20,148 nt of DNA from Microcaldota archaeon. Its GTDB lineage: Archaea; Micrarchaeota; Micrarchaeia; Anstonellales; Bilamarchaeaceae. The stretch lies in NCBI GenBank assembly GCA_026992595.1, contig JALWZW010000034.1:1-20148 (forward strand), in the 5' to 3' direction. The notes under the pieces are model-generated. The model did not search any database and was not told the DNA's origin. It worked only from the letters and a program-made list of their open reading frames with translations. Positions 7,182 to 13,546 of the stretch are shown piece after piece. A program made the position numbers and the translations under genes. The first letter of the stretch is position 1; each line of letters begins with the position of its first letter.

Positions 7182-8206
7182 AGCACCCCACCTAATGCTT
7201 CCAGCATCTCGTCCAACCGCTCCAACTGTCTAAAGCCAGCATGGCCTATCCTCACCGCCTGCGCTGCATATTTTCCTTTTGCAGGCACCAAAAAATAGCC
7301 CTTTGTGCGCATTGCTCCAATCAGCTTTTGAGGAGAAGGGTAGAAGAAAGCAGAAAGGGTGGGAGATTCAAAGCCCTTTTCAGCAACCAAACCAAGCGCA
7401 TGGCTGGAAAGGAAGGCGCGCGCCTTGGCTCCTGCTTTTGCATGCATCTCATAGTATCTTTCCAACCCCACCGCCTCCAACCGCTCCAAAGCAGTTTTTA
7501 AGGCATAGAGAAGGGTGACTGCAGGGGTGGAAGGGGGTTGTTTGGACTTTTTATAAAAATCCTTAAAGCGCTTCAGGTCAAAATAATAACTTTTAGATTG
7601 CTGCGCCTCATAGCGTTTTACCGCTTCAGAAGAAAGCATAATAATGCCAAGACCAGGAGGCACTCCTAACGCTTTTTGAGAAGAGGTTATGAACACATCT
7701 GCGCTTTTGGGCCGAGCGGCACCTGGCCAACCAGAAATGCTATCCACTATGGTAAGCATTCCCAACTCCTTTGCTCTTGCGCATATCCCCTCTGCATCAT
7801 TAAGCACTCCCACGCTCGTCTCATTATGCACCATAAAAAGAGTGTCTGCTTTGCTTTGCACAAGAACATCTTCTACGCGCTCCAAACAAAGCCCTTTCCC
7901 CTCTTCTATTTCTACAAACTCCACACTCCTGCTGAACAACTGCGCAATTGCATGCAACTTTCTTCCAAAAACACCGTTAGAAAGCACTAAAGAGCGGTGG
8001 GCAAGGTTGGCAGCAGCGCATTCCAACGCACCAGTCCCTGAAGACGCCAAAATATAGCATTCCTCAAAGGAAAGGCGATTGCAGAACCATTCGCACAGCC
8101 ATCCGTAAAGCGCAGTCATCTCCTCACTTCTATGATGAATGAGCGGTTTATCCTGCGCTCTCAGCACTTCCTCCTCAACAGCCACAGGCCCTGGTGAAAA
8201 AAGCAT
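7178..8206 (-). CDS. Class V (PLP) aminotransferase, alanine-glyoxylate/serine-pyruvate type
   Basis: The 342-residue fold-type I, class V aminotransferase opens with LFSPGPVAV and the IHHRSEEM substrate-site segment (about 23-30). It then shows SSGTGALE (about 55-62) for cofactor phosphate binding, VDSISGWPG (D155) and SSQKALGVPPGLG with Lys178 as the likely Schiff-base lysine. Such archaeal enzymes move amino groups between alanine, serine, aspartate or phosphoserine and 2-oxo acids; the substrate cannot be fixed from sequence alone. The gene leads the operon with the AK6-like kinase and ScpB. The ATG at 8206 lacks a Shine-Dalgarno site but sits about 25 bp from a TATA-like box, so the mRNA is probably leaderless. 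Confidence 0.88.
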   Translation of the reverse strand: MLFSPGPVAVEEEVLRAQDKPLIHHRSEEMTALYGWLCEWFCNRLSFEECYILASSGTGALECAAANLAHRSLVLSNGVFGRKLHAIAQLFSRSVEFVEIEEGKGLCLERVEDVLVQSKADTLFMVHNETSVGVLNDAEGICARAKELGMLTIVDSISGWPGAARPKSADVFITSSQKALGVPPGLGIIMLSSEAVKRYEAQQSKSYYFDLKRFKDFYKKSKQPPSTPAVTLLYALKTALERLEAVGLERYYEMHAKAGAKARAFLSSHALGLVAEKGFESPTLSAFFYPSPQKLIGAMRTKGYFLVPAKGKYAAQAVRIGHAGFRQLERLDEMLEALGGVL

Positions 8207-8225
8207 ATTTATTTTAGGGAGCGAA

Positions 8226-8235
8226 AATATAAAAG
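8226..8235 (-). promoter_or_regulatory. TATA-like box of the aminotransferase operon
   Basis: CTTTTATATT on the minus strand is centred about 25 bp before the ATG at 8206, matching leaderless archaeal promoter spacing. It lies in the 42-bp gap after the CysS stop codon. Confidence 0.5.
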
Positions 8236-8248
8236 TTAAGCAATCTTC

Positions 8249-9667
8249 CTAAGCCATCTTCCATATCGTTTTTTCGCCCTTATCCTCCAAAAGCACCCCC
8301 ATCTCCTTCAACTTTGCCCTTATCTCATCAGCGCGCGCATAGTTTTTTGCCTTCCTTTCGCGGTTCCTTAGTTCAATAATCTTTTGAAGGGCCTCTTCAC
8401 GAGAGCGGGCATTAATGCCTAAGTGCTGCGCGTATTCAACGAGGGCGGCGGGAAGGTCTTTTTCCATATACTCCAAACCAAGCACCCAAAGCATGTCCTC
8501 AATATCTGCTTTAAGTTTCAGCATCTGCTCTTTATCCCCGTTGTCTAAGTGAGTGTTTATTACGCGGATAAGATTAAAGAGGGAAGCGAGGGCTTCAGGA
8601 GTTCTAAAGTCATTATCTATATGCGCATAAAACTCTCTTACAAGAGAGTTGGTCTCTTCCCTAAACTCTTTATCCTCTCTCCCCACCCCCTCTTTTTCCA
8701 CCTCTTTGATAGCGCCCAAGCAATTAAAGATTCTTTCCACGCTTTCTTCCATTTGAGCAACCTTTACTTCTTCATAATCAAGAGGGCTGCGGTAGTGGGC
8801 AGAAAGGAAGAAGAGGCGTAGCGCATTTGGGCTAAATTTGTGGAGCGCTTCCTCTAAAGTTACAAAATTACCTAAACTTTTACTCATCTTTTCGCCGCGC
8901 ACCGTAAGAACACCTGTATGCACCCAATAACGAGCAAACTGTCTGCCTGTTGCCGCCTCGCTCTGCGCAATCTCGTTTTCATGATGCGGGAAGATAAGGT
9001 CTTTAGCGCCGCCGTGAATATCCACAGTGCCTGCATATTTCAAGGCCATTGCAGAGCACTCAATGTGCCACCCAGGCCTTCCTCTCCCCCAAGGGCTTTC
9101 AAAAACAATAAGTTCCTCTTTCTTCTTCCAAAGCGCAAAATCTACCGCATCTTTTTTTGTCTCGTCTATTTCCACCCGCGCACCCTTCTTTATTTCCTCC
9201 AACCTCTGCCCTGAAAGTTTGCCATAGCGCTCAAATTTTGCCACCTCAAAATAAACGCCTGTTTCGGTCTCATAAGCAAAGCCCTTCTCCTGCAACCTTT
9301 TTACTAAATCTATAATCTCTGGGATATGTTCGGTAACTTTTGGGTAGAGGTCTGCAGGCAGAATGTGAAGTTTAGCAAAAAGTTCAAGGGCGCGCTCATG
9401 GTTTTCATGTACCAACTGCTTTGGCTCAGCGCCTGTCTCCAAACAGCGCCTTATAATCTTATCATCTACATCTGTAATATTTTGAATATGATAAACGCGA
9501 TGGCCCTTTTTTATGAGATAGCGCTTTAAAACATCAAAAAATGTATAGGTGCGCGCATGCCCTACATGACAGCGGTCATAAGGGGTGAGGCCGCACACAT
9601 AAAGTTTAACCTCTTTGGGCAGATTAAGAACCTCTTCCCTTTTGGAAAGGGTGTTATAAATGCGCAT
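8249..9667 (-). CDS. cysS: Cysteinyl-tRNA synthetase
   Basis: The 472-residue class I aminoacyl-tRNA synthetase charges tRNA(Cys) with cysteine. It has the YVCGLTPYD opening with zinc-ligand Cys25, the HIGH signature as HVGH (34-37), GRGRPGWHIECSAMA and IFPHHENEIAQSEA supplying the other zinc ligands, and the KMSKS loop (GEKMSKSLGNF). The helical tRNA-binding C-terminal region ends with the usual ARADEIRAKLKEMGV segment. Length is typical, and nothing is missing. The ATG at 9667 matches the family start and is preceded by a TATA-like box rather than a Shine-Dalgarno site. An encoded CysRS means this organism does not depend solely on the SepRS/SepCysS route used by some methanogens. Confidence 0.97.
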   Translation of the reverse strand: MRIYNTLSKREEVLNLPKEVKLYVCGLTPYDRCHVGHARTYTFFDVLKRYLIKKGHRVYHIQNITDVDDKIIRRCLETGAEPKQLVHENHERALELFAKLHILPADLYPKVTEHIPEIIDLVKRLQEKGFAYETETGVYFEVAKFERYGKLSGQRLEEIKKGARVEIDETKKDAVDFALWKKKEELIVFESPWGRGRPGWHIECSAMALKYAGTVDIHGGAKDLIFPHHENEIAQSEAATGRQFARYWVHTGVLTVRGEKMSKSLGNFVTLEEALHKFSPNALRLFFLSAHYRSPLDYEEVKVAQMEESVERIFNCLGAIKEVEKEGVGREDKEFREETNSLVREFYAHIDNDFRTPEALASLFNLIRVINTHLDNGDKEQMLKLKADIEDMLWVLGLEYMEKDLPAALVEYAQHLGINARSREEALQKIIELRNRERKAKNYARADEIRAKLKEMGVLLEDKGEKTIWKMA

Positions 9668-9689
9668 GGGAAAAAGAAGAATAAAGGGA

Positions 9690-9697
9690 TTTAAAAA
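9690..9697 (-). promoter_or_regulatory. TATA-like box of cysS
   Basis: TTTTTAAA on the minus strand is centred 26-27 bp before the cysS ATG and nearly abuts the stop codon of the upstream membrane-protein gene. No Shine-Dalgarno site is present, so the transcript is probably leaderless. Confidence 0.55.
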
Positions 9698-9901
9698 TTA
9701 TGCGCCCTTAGCTTCTTTATGCTCCTCGCAAGTGCTTATACCTAGCGCTTTATAAAGCGGGCAGAATTTAAAGAACGCAGTTAGAATAAGGATAAGCGCA
9801 ACAATGTAAAATGCAAAATGTACAAAAAAGCCCAGCGCAGCAGATACCAACCCTGCCACAAACCTTACCGCCTGCTCTTTTTTACCAACATTGCATTCCA
9901 T
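9698..9901 (-). CDS. Small DUF2892-like membrane protein
   Basis: The 67-residue protein begins MECNVGKKEQAVRFVAGL, has one or two adjoining hydrophobic segments (LVSAALGFFVHFAFYIVALILILTAFF, broken here only by position), then the FCPLYKALGISTC tail. This is the pattern of the DUF2892/YgaP-like inner-membrane domain, which often carries a Cys-Pro-containing end and is found beside rhodanese or redox proteins. I place the start at the ATG at 9901. The frame stays open to an ATG at 9952, but that extension would overlie the TATA-like box (9936-9945) and does not look like protein. A weak GGTG lies about 10 nt upstream. It follows the superoxide dismutase gene, but its function is unknown. Confidence 0.75.
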   Translation of the reverse strand: MECNVGKKEQAVRFVAGLVSAALGFFVHFAFYIVALILILTAFFKFCPLYKALGISTCEEHKEAKGA

Positions 9902-9935
9902 AGCCAACACACCACATTGAAAAAAGGAAAAAAAG

Positions 9936-9945
9936 TTTATAAAAG
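9936..9945 (-). promoter_or_regulatory. TATA-like box of the DUF2892-like gene
   Basis: CTTTTATAAA on the minus strand is centred about 39 bp before the ATG at 9901, implying a short leader of roughly a dozen bases that would include the GGTG near 9910-9913. Confidence 0.4.
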
Positions 9946-9960
9946 TTTGCAAAAGGCAAA

Positions 9961-10563
9961 TTAAAGCGCGCTTCTGTAATTCCTATCCACCTCTTCCCAA
10001 TTTATGACATTGAAAAAGGCGCTTACATACTCGTTTCTTCTGTTTTGGTACTTGAGGTAATAGGCATGCTCCCACACATCTATGCCTAAAATAGGGGTTT
10101 TGCCCTCGCTTAAAGGACTGTCCTGATTGGGGGTGCTTAAAACCTCTAACTCGCCATTGCTAACAACAAGCCAAGCCCATCCAGAGCCAAAACGGCCTAA
10201 CGCTGCTTTAGTAAGCGCCTCTTTAAGCGCCTCATAACTGCCAAACCGCTTTTTCACCGCTTCTGCCAATTCGCCCACCGGCTCACCCCCCTCATTCTTC
10301 TTCAAAATCCTCCAAAACAAACTGTGGTTTGCATGTCCGCCGCCGTGATTCCTAACCGCGGTTCTTATATCCTCAGGCACCTCGTGAAGTTGCTTTAACA
10401 ACTCCTCTACCGGCTTCTCCCATTCTGGATGCTTTGCTATTGCCTCGTTCAACTTGTTGACATAGCCCTGGTGATGCTTGCTGTAATGAAGCTCCATAGT
10501 CCTTGCATCTATATAGGGCTCCAACGCATCATAGCTATAAGGCAATTTGGGCAATTCATACAT
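9961..10563 (-). CDS. sodA: Superoxide dismutase, Mn/Fe family, Mn-type signature
   Basis: The 200-residue enzyme converts superoxide to hydrogen peroxide and oxygen. Metal ligands are His26, His80, Asp162 and His166 (ELHYSKHH, GGHANHSLFW, DVWEHAYY). The second-sphere pattern Gly before HANH together with Gln147 (NQDSPL) is that of manganese rather than iron enzymes, although cambialistic activity cannot be excluded. The start is set at the ATG at 10563 (MYELPKLPYSYDALEP), which matches the family and has GGTGG 4 nt upstream. The frame extends eight codons further to 10587 but those residues do not fit the family. There is no signal peptide, so it is cytoplasmic. It implies exposure to oxygen. 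Confidence 0.96.
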   Translation of the reverse strand: MYELPKLPYSYDALEPYIDARTMELHYSKHHQGYVNKLNEAIAKHPEWEKPVEELLKQLHEVPEDIRTAVRNHGGGHANHSLFWRILKKNEGGEPVGELAEAVKKRFGSYEALKEALTKAALGRFGSGWAWLVVSNGELEVLSTPNQDSPLSEGKTPILGIDVWEHAYYLKYQNRRNEYVSAFFNVINWEEVDRNYRSAL

Positions 10564-10602
10564 AAAACCACCGAAATTTAGGCGCACCTAAAAAATAAAA
10601 GA

Positions 10603-10977
10603 TTATTGGTTTGGATCTGCAGAAGGTGCCATTTTCCGCACATATCCCGCCAACCTGAAATGGCCCTTTTCCTCTGCCAACTGCTCCGGGGTTTTGTTAA
10701 ATGCATTGGGCATGCGAACCGCGCCTTTGCTTACCAAAAATTCTACCCCTTCCCACCAACCAATAAAAGCGGCAACATGAAGCGCGGTGGTGCCAAAGCG
10801 GTTTTGGGCATTTATGTCCATGCGCTGGGCGAGGGATTGCAGCGCTTCCAAATCCCTCTTCCTCACCATCCGCAAAAGGTTTTCTGCAGAAGGGTAAAAA
10901 TTGCGTATTCTGGAGCGGATTAAGGGCTTGGGAAGGCGGCGCCCATTCAACTTATGACCATTATTTTTAAACCGCAT
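10603..10977 (-). CDS. Small ankyrin-repeat protein
   Basis: The 124-residue protein has a basic, Arg/Lys/Asn-rich start (about 1-25) followed by roughly three ankyrin repeats. The repeats comprise an imperfect first unit (ENLLRMVRKRDLEALQSL), a classic FGTTALHVAAFIGWWEGVEFLVSKGA (about 62-87, split here by context) and FNKTPEQLAEEKGHFRLAGYV. Ankyrin repeats bind other proteins, but the partner is unknown. It lacks a signal peptide. The ATG at 10977 is about 26 bp from a TATA-like box and has no Shine-Dalgarno site. The gene is divergent from the thiolase and lies 39 bp upstream of the superoxide dismutase start on the same strand. Confidence 0.82.
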   Translation of the reverse strand: MRFKNNGHKLNGRRLPKPLIRSRIRNFYPSAENLLRMVRKRDLEALQSLAQRMDINAQNRFGTTALHVAAFIGWWEGVEFLVSKGAVRMPNAFNKTPEQLAEEKGHFRLAGYVRKMAPSADPNQ

Positions 10978-10998
10978 TAATAATAATTGAGCAAAGCT

Positions 10999-11006
10999 AA
11001 TTTAAA
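10999..11006 (-). promoter_or_regulatory. TATA-like box of the ankyrin gene
   Basis: TTTAAATT on the minus strand is centred 25-26 bp before the ATG at 10977, consistent with a leaderless transcript. Confidence 0.5.
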
Positions 11007-11015
11007 AGGAAGGGT

Positions 11016-11051
11016 AAAAGCAGGGCGCAGGAAAGAATTAAAAGCAGGGCG
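11016..11051 (+). repeat. Two copies of AAAAGCAGGGCG in the thiolase promoter
   Basis: The 12-mer occurs exactly at 11016-11027 and 11040-11051, starts 24 nt apart. The related AAAAGCAGGGG lies just past the thiolase stop at 12230-12240, there also preceded by GAAAGA. The second copy overlaps the 3' half of the probable TATA-like box (11036-11043), so a bound protein could affect thiolase transcription. Confidence 0.6.
11036..11043 (+). promoter_or_regulatory. TATA-like box of the thiolase gene
   Basis: AATTAAAA is centred 26-27 bp before the thiolase ATG at 11066, consistent with a leaderless start. It is embedded in the AAAAGCAGGG repeat pair. Confidence 0.45.
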
Positions 11052-11065
11052 GAGAAAAATAAAAC

Positions 11066-12226
11066 ATGCGAAAAGTTGCTATCATAGGCGCTGCCATGAC
11101 AAGTTTTGGCGAGCATTGGGAAGAAGGATTTAGAGATTTAGTGGTCAAAGCGGGTATCGCTGCGCTGGAAGATGCGGGCATAAGCGGGGAGAAGATAGAT
11201 GCAGGATATGTAGGAACTATGTCCTCAGGCAGATTTGTAGGGCAAGAGCACATAGGAGCGCTTATAGCAGATTATATGGGATTAAATCCCATCCCTATTA
11301 CGCGTGTGGAAGGAGCGTGCGCTTCAGGGGGTTTGGCGCTTAGGCAAGGGTTTATGGCGGTGGCAAGCGGCATGCATGACATAGTGGTGGTGGGCGGAGT
11401 GGAAAAGATGACAGATTTAGGGGTGAGTGCGGTAAGCGATATTTTAGGGGGTGCGGGAGATCAGGAATGGGAGTTGTTTTTGGGCGCAACCTTCCCCGCC
11501 CTCTACGCGCTTATGGCAAGAAGACATAGTGAAGAGTATGGGACAACAGAAGAGATGATGGCTGCAGTAGCGGTGAAGAACCATAAAAACGGGGCAAAAA
11601 ACAAATATGCGCAGTTTCAGAGAGAGATAAGCATGGAGCAAGCGCTTTCCTCAAAAGTGGTGGCAGACCCGCTTAAAATTTTTGACTGTTCGCCCATCAC
11701 AGATGGTGCGGCATGCGTAGTTTTAGCGCCTTTGGAATTGGCGCATTCATTTACAAAAAAACCTATAGAGATAGCGGCAAGCGCTCAAGCGTCCGATACA
11801 TTGGCACTTCATGCGCGCGAGAGCTTGACCTCTATAAAATCCACAAAAATAGCGGCAGAAAAAGCATACAAAATGGCTGGTGTGAAGGCGGAAGATATAG
11901 ATTTGGCAGAAGTGCATGACTGCTTTACCATTGCAGAAATAATGGCAGTGGAGGACTTGGGCTTCTTCAAAAAAGGCGAAGGAGGGAAAGCAGCGCTGGA
12001 AGGGAAAACCGCTTTAGATGGTGAAAAACCTATAAACACATCAGGCGGCTTAAAGGCGTGCGGCCACCCGGTAGGGGCCACAGGAGTGAAGCAGGCGGTA
12101 GAATGCACCTGGCAGTTAAGAGGGGAATGCGGGGAAAGGCAGGTGAAAAATGCAGAAATAGCGCTTAGCCACAATGTGGGGGGAAGCGGGGCAACCGCAG
12201 TGGTGCATATCTATAGGCGAGTGTGA
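11066..12226 (+). CDS. Archaeal thiolase (acetyl-CoA C-acetyltransferase, SCP2-type)
   Basis: The 386-residue thiolase-fold enzyme most resembles the archaeal acetyl-CoA acetyltransferase that makes acetoacetyl-CoA for the mevalonate route to isoprenoid lipids. The nucleophilic cysteine is Cys85 (VEGACASGG). The catalytic region continues with VHDCF (His284), NTSGGLKACGHPVGATG (Cys332/His334) and a closing NVGGSGA. In many archaea this gene sits in one operon with HMG-CoA synthase and a DUF35 zinc-ribbon/OB protein, which together form a channelling complex. Neither gene is present here: the upstream neighbour is a divergent ankyrin gene and the downstream neighbour is a convergent ATPase. 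Whether the partners are elsewhere in the genome cannot be seen. It may instead act on other acyl-CoAs. Confidence 0.9.
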   Translation: MRKVAIIGAAMTSFGEHWEEGFRDLVVKAGIAALEDAGISGEKIDAGYVGTMSSGRFVGQEHIGALIADYMGLNPIPITRVEGACASGGLALRQGFMAVASGMHDIVVVGGVEKMTDLGVSAVSDILGGAGDQEWELFLGATFPALYALMARRHSEEYGTTEEMMAAVAVKNHKNGAKNKYAQFQREISMEQALSSKVVADPLKIFDCSPITDGAACVVLAPLELAHSFTKKPIEIAASAQASDTLALHARESLTSIKSTKIAAEKAYKMAGVKAEDIDLAEVHDCFTIAEIMAVEDLGFFKKGEGGKAALEGKTALDGEKPINTSGGLKACGHPVGATGVKQAVECTWQLRGECGERQVKNAEIALSHNVGGSGATAVVHIYRRV

Positions 12227-12247
12227 AAGAAAAGCAGGGGAGAGATT

Positions 12248-12297
12248 TTGTGAAAAAGGTGAAAGTTGTAAGGTGAAACGCGTGAATTTGGTGAAAA
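12248..12297 (+). repeat. 50-bp direct repeat, left copy
   Basis: Identical over 50 bp to 13446-13495 in the same orientation, with an offset of 1198 bp. It abuts the stop codon of the minus-strand ATPase gene (stop at 12298-12300). It contains GTGAA five times, at 12250, 12259, 12273, 12282 and 12291 (steps 9, 14, 9, 9). Confidence 0.95.
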
Positions 12298-13413
12298 TTA
12301 CAAAAACTCCTTGAAGAGCAGACAACGCTTTCTTAACACAACCTCCCCATCTCTGTAATCCACTAAGCCCTTTTCATGGAACTTGTCTAAATATTTATAT
12401 ATAAGAGAGCGGCTTTTTCTCAGCGATTTTGCTATTTTTGCAGTTATCTTTCCTCGCTCCCCTTCTTCCAAAACGCGCAACACCTGGCGCTCCTTTTCGC
12501 TAAAGGCGTGCTGAATATAGGGAATCAAATATTTTCGCACTACCGCGCTCACATCCCTCTTCCCAATCTTCCCCCTATCCAAAGCCAAAAGCCCTGCTTC
12601 CTTCACAACGCGGATAAGGCGGCGCGGGTTGCCATCAGCATACAACAGAGCCAGCGAGAGCGCTTCCTCATCTATATATTTCAAAGGGAAGCGCTTCTCC
12701 AAAATGCGGCGCAGATTTTCATCAGAGAATTTAGGCACCAAGAGCATTTCAGAAAAGACATTTTCTAAGTTGTGAGAGGTAGAACCCTGATAAGAGGAAG
12801 AAACAAACTCTCTATAAAAAACCTCGGGAAGCGCGATGAAAAGGGAAGCGGTATTATGCTCAAACGCATATTTTATAGAATCCACCACCAGCAAAATATC
12901 CTCTTTTTTCTCTTTATCCAATTCATCTAAAATTACCACCACCCGCTCCCGCTTTGCAACCTCTGAAACTGCATCTTTAAGCAACTCTATAGCATTGCTG
13001 TAGCGCTTCTCCCGCTCCTTTTCGCGTGTATAACTCACCACATAAGAGAAGCCAACAGAAACGCTCTCTTTTATTAAAAAACTAAGCGCTTTTTGCGCCT
13101 TTTCTTCTGCCCTTTTCATCCTTTTAATTTTCGCATATTCCATAATACCGTAAAGTATGTCTGCAAGAATGCCCAATTTGGACTCTCTATCTATCACATT
13201 TATAAAAATCTTTTCAAAGCCCTCTGGATTGAAAAGGTTCAAAAGGGTGGTTTTGCCTATCCCGCGCTCTCCCGCTATTCCTACAATCTGGCCTTCATAA
13301 TACTCCAAATACTGCTCCATGCGCAAAAGCTGAGATTCGCGGTCCACGAAAAGAGAGGAGGCAAAGCTATCTAAAGGCAGGTCCTTCAACTCTCTAAGCG
13401 CTTCTTTGAACAT
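12298..13413 (-). CDS. AAA+/Orc-Cdc6-like ATPase with C-terminal winged helix, bracketed by direct repeats
   Basis: The 371-residue protein has a Walker A GERGIGKTT (48-56), Walker B VVVILDELD (158-166), a sensor-1-like strand (SLFIALPEV) and a sensor-2-like GNPRRL (261-266). A winged helix-turn-helix follows at about 304-371 (FSEKERQVLRVLEEGE, AKIAKSLRKSRSLIYKYL). This layout is shared by Orc1/Cdc6 initiators and by archaeal STAND-like ATPases, and it predicts ATP-dependent DNA binding. It is not a close match to the main chromosomal Orc1/Cdc6 as I know it. I choose the ATG at 13413 because a TATA-like box lies about 26 bp upstream. The 31 extra codons to 13506 are translated from the repeat and look non-protein-like. 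The gene is hemmed in by perfect 50-bp direct repeats on both sides. Confidence 0.85.
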   Translation of the reverse strand: MFKEALRELKDLPLDSFASSLFVDRESQLLRMEQYLEYYEGQIVGIAGERGIGKTTLLNLFNPEGFEKIFINVIDRESKLGILADILYGIMEYAKIKRMKRAEEKAQKALSFLIKESVSVGFSYVVSYTREKEREKRYSNAIELLKDAVSEVAKRERVVVILDELDKEKKEDILLVVDSIKYAFEHNTASLFIALPEVFYREFVSSSYQGSTSHNLENVFSEMLLVPKFSDENLRRILEKRFPLKYIDEEALSLALLYADGNPRRLIRVVKEAGLLALDRGKIGKRDVSAVVRKYLIPYIQHAFSEKERQVLRVLEEGERGKITAKIAKSLRKSRSLIYKYLDKFHEKGLVDYRDGEVVLRKRCLLFKEFL

Positions 13414-13434
13414 GTATGAAATAACTACAGCGCT

Positions 13435-13442
13435 ATTTAAAA
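13435..13442 (-). promoter_or_regulatory. TATA-like box of the repeat-bracketed ATPase gene
   Basis: TTTTAAAT on the minus strand is centred 25-26 bp before the ATG at 13413. It lies only 3 bp from the right copy of the 50-bp repeat, so a protein bound to the repeat would sit where the upstream promoter element and TFB bind. Confidence 0.55.
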
Positions 13443-13445
13443 AAG

Positions 13446-13495
13446 TTGTGAAAAAGGTGAAAGTTGTAAGGTGAAACGCGTGAATTTGGTGAAAA
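13446..13495 (+). repeat. 50-bp direct repeat, right copy
   Basis: Identical to 12248-12297. It lies in the divergent promoter region between the ATPase gene and MBF1. The five GTGAA units start at 13448, 13457, 13471, 13480 and 13489, so all except one step are 9 nt. Confidence 0.95.
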
Positions 13496-13516
13496 ATAGA
13501 AAACACAATGAATTTG

Positions 13517-13524
13517 TTTTAAAA
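13517..13524 (+). promoter_or_regulatory. TATA-like box of the MBF1 gene
   Basis: TTTTAAAA is centred 26-27 bp before the MBF1 ATG at 13547; no Shine-Dalgarno site is seen. It begins 22 bp past the right 50-bp repeat, which could therefore also influence this gene. Confidence 0.55.
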
Positions 13525-13546
13525 GAATAAGTGAGAAACCAATAAC

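Noticed and set aside
9902..9952. Longer start for the DUF2892-like protein
   Set aside because: The extension overlies a TATA-like box and encodes a Phe-rich string unlike the family. The MECNVGKKEQAVRF start matches better.
10564..10587. Longer superoxide dismutase start at 10587
   Set aside because: The family begins at MYELPKLPY. The extra eight residues do not fit the family, and GGTGG precedes the ATG at 10563.
11809..12174. Minus-strand 121-codon frame within the thiolase
   Set aside because: It is a shadow of a gene with intact catalytic motifs. Its Ser/Phe/Pro-rich product shows no recognisable family.
13414..13506. 31-residue N-terminal extension of the repeat-bracketed ATPase (start at 13506)
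   Set aside because: It is translated from the 50-bp repeat and promoter DNA, has a Phe/Thr/His-rich composition unlike a domain, and would place the TATA-like box inside the gene. The ATG at 13413 fits better.
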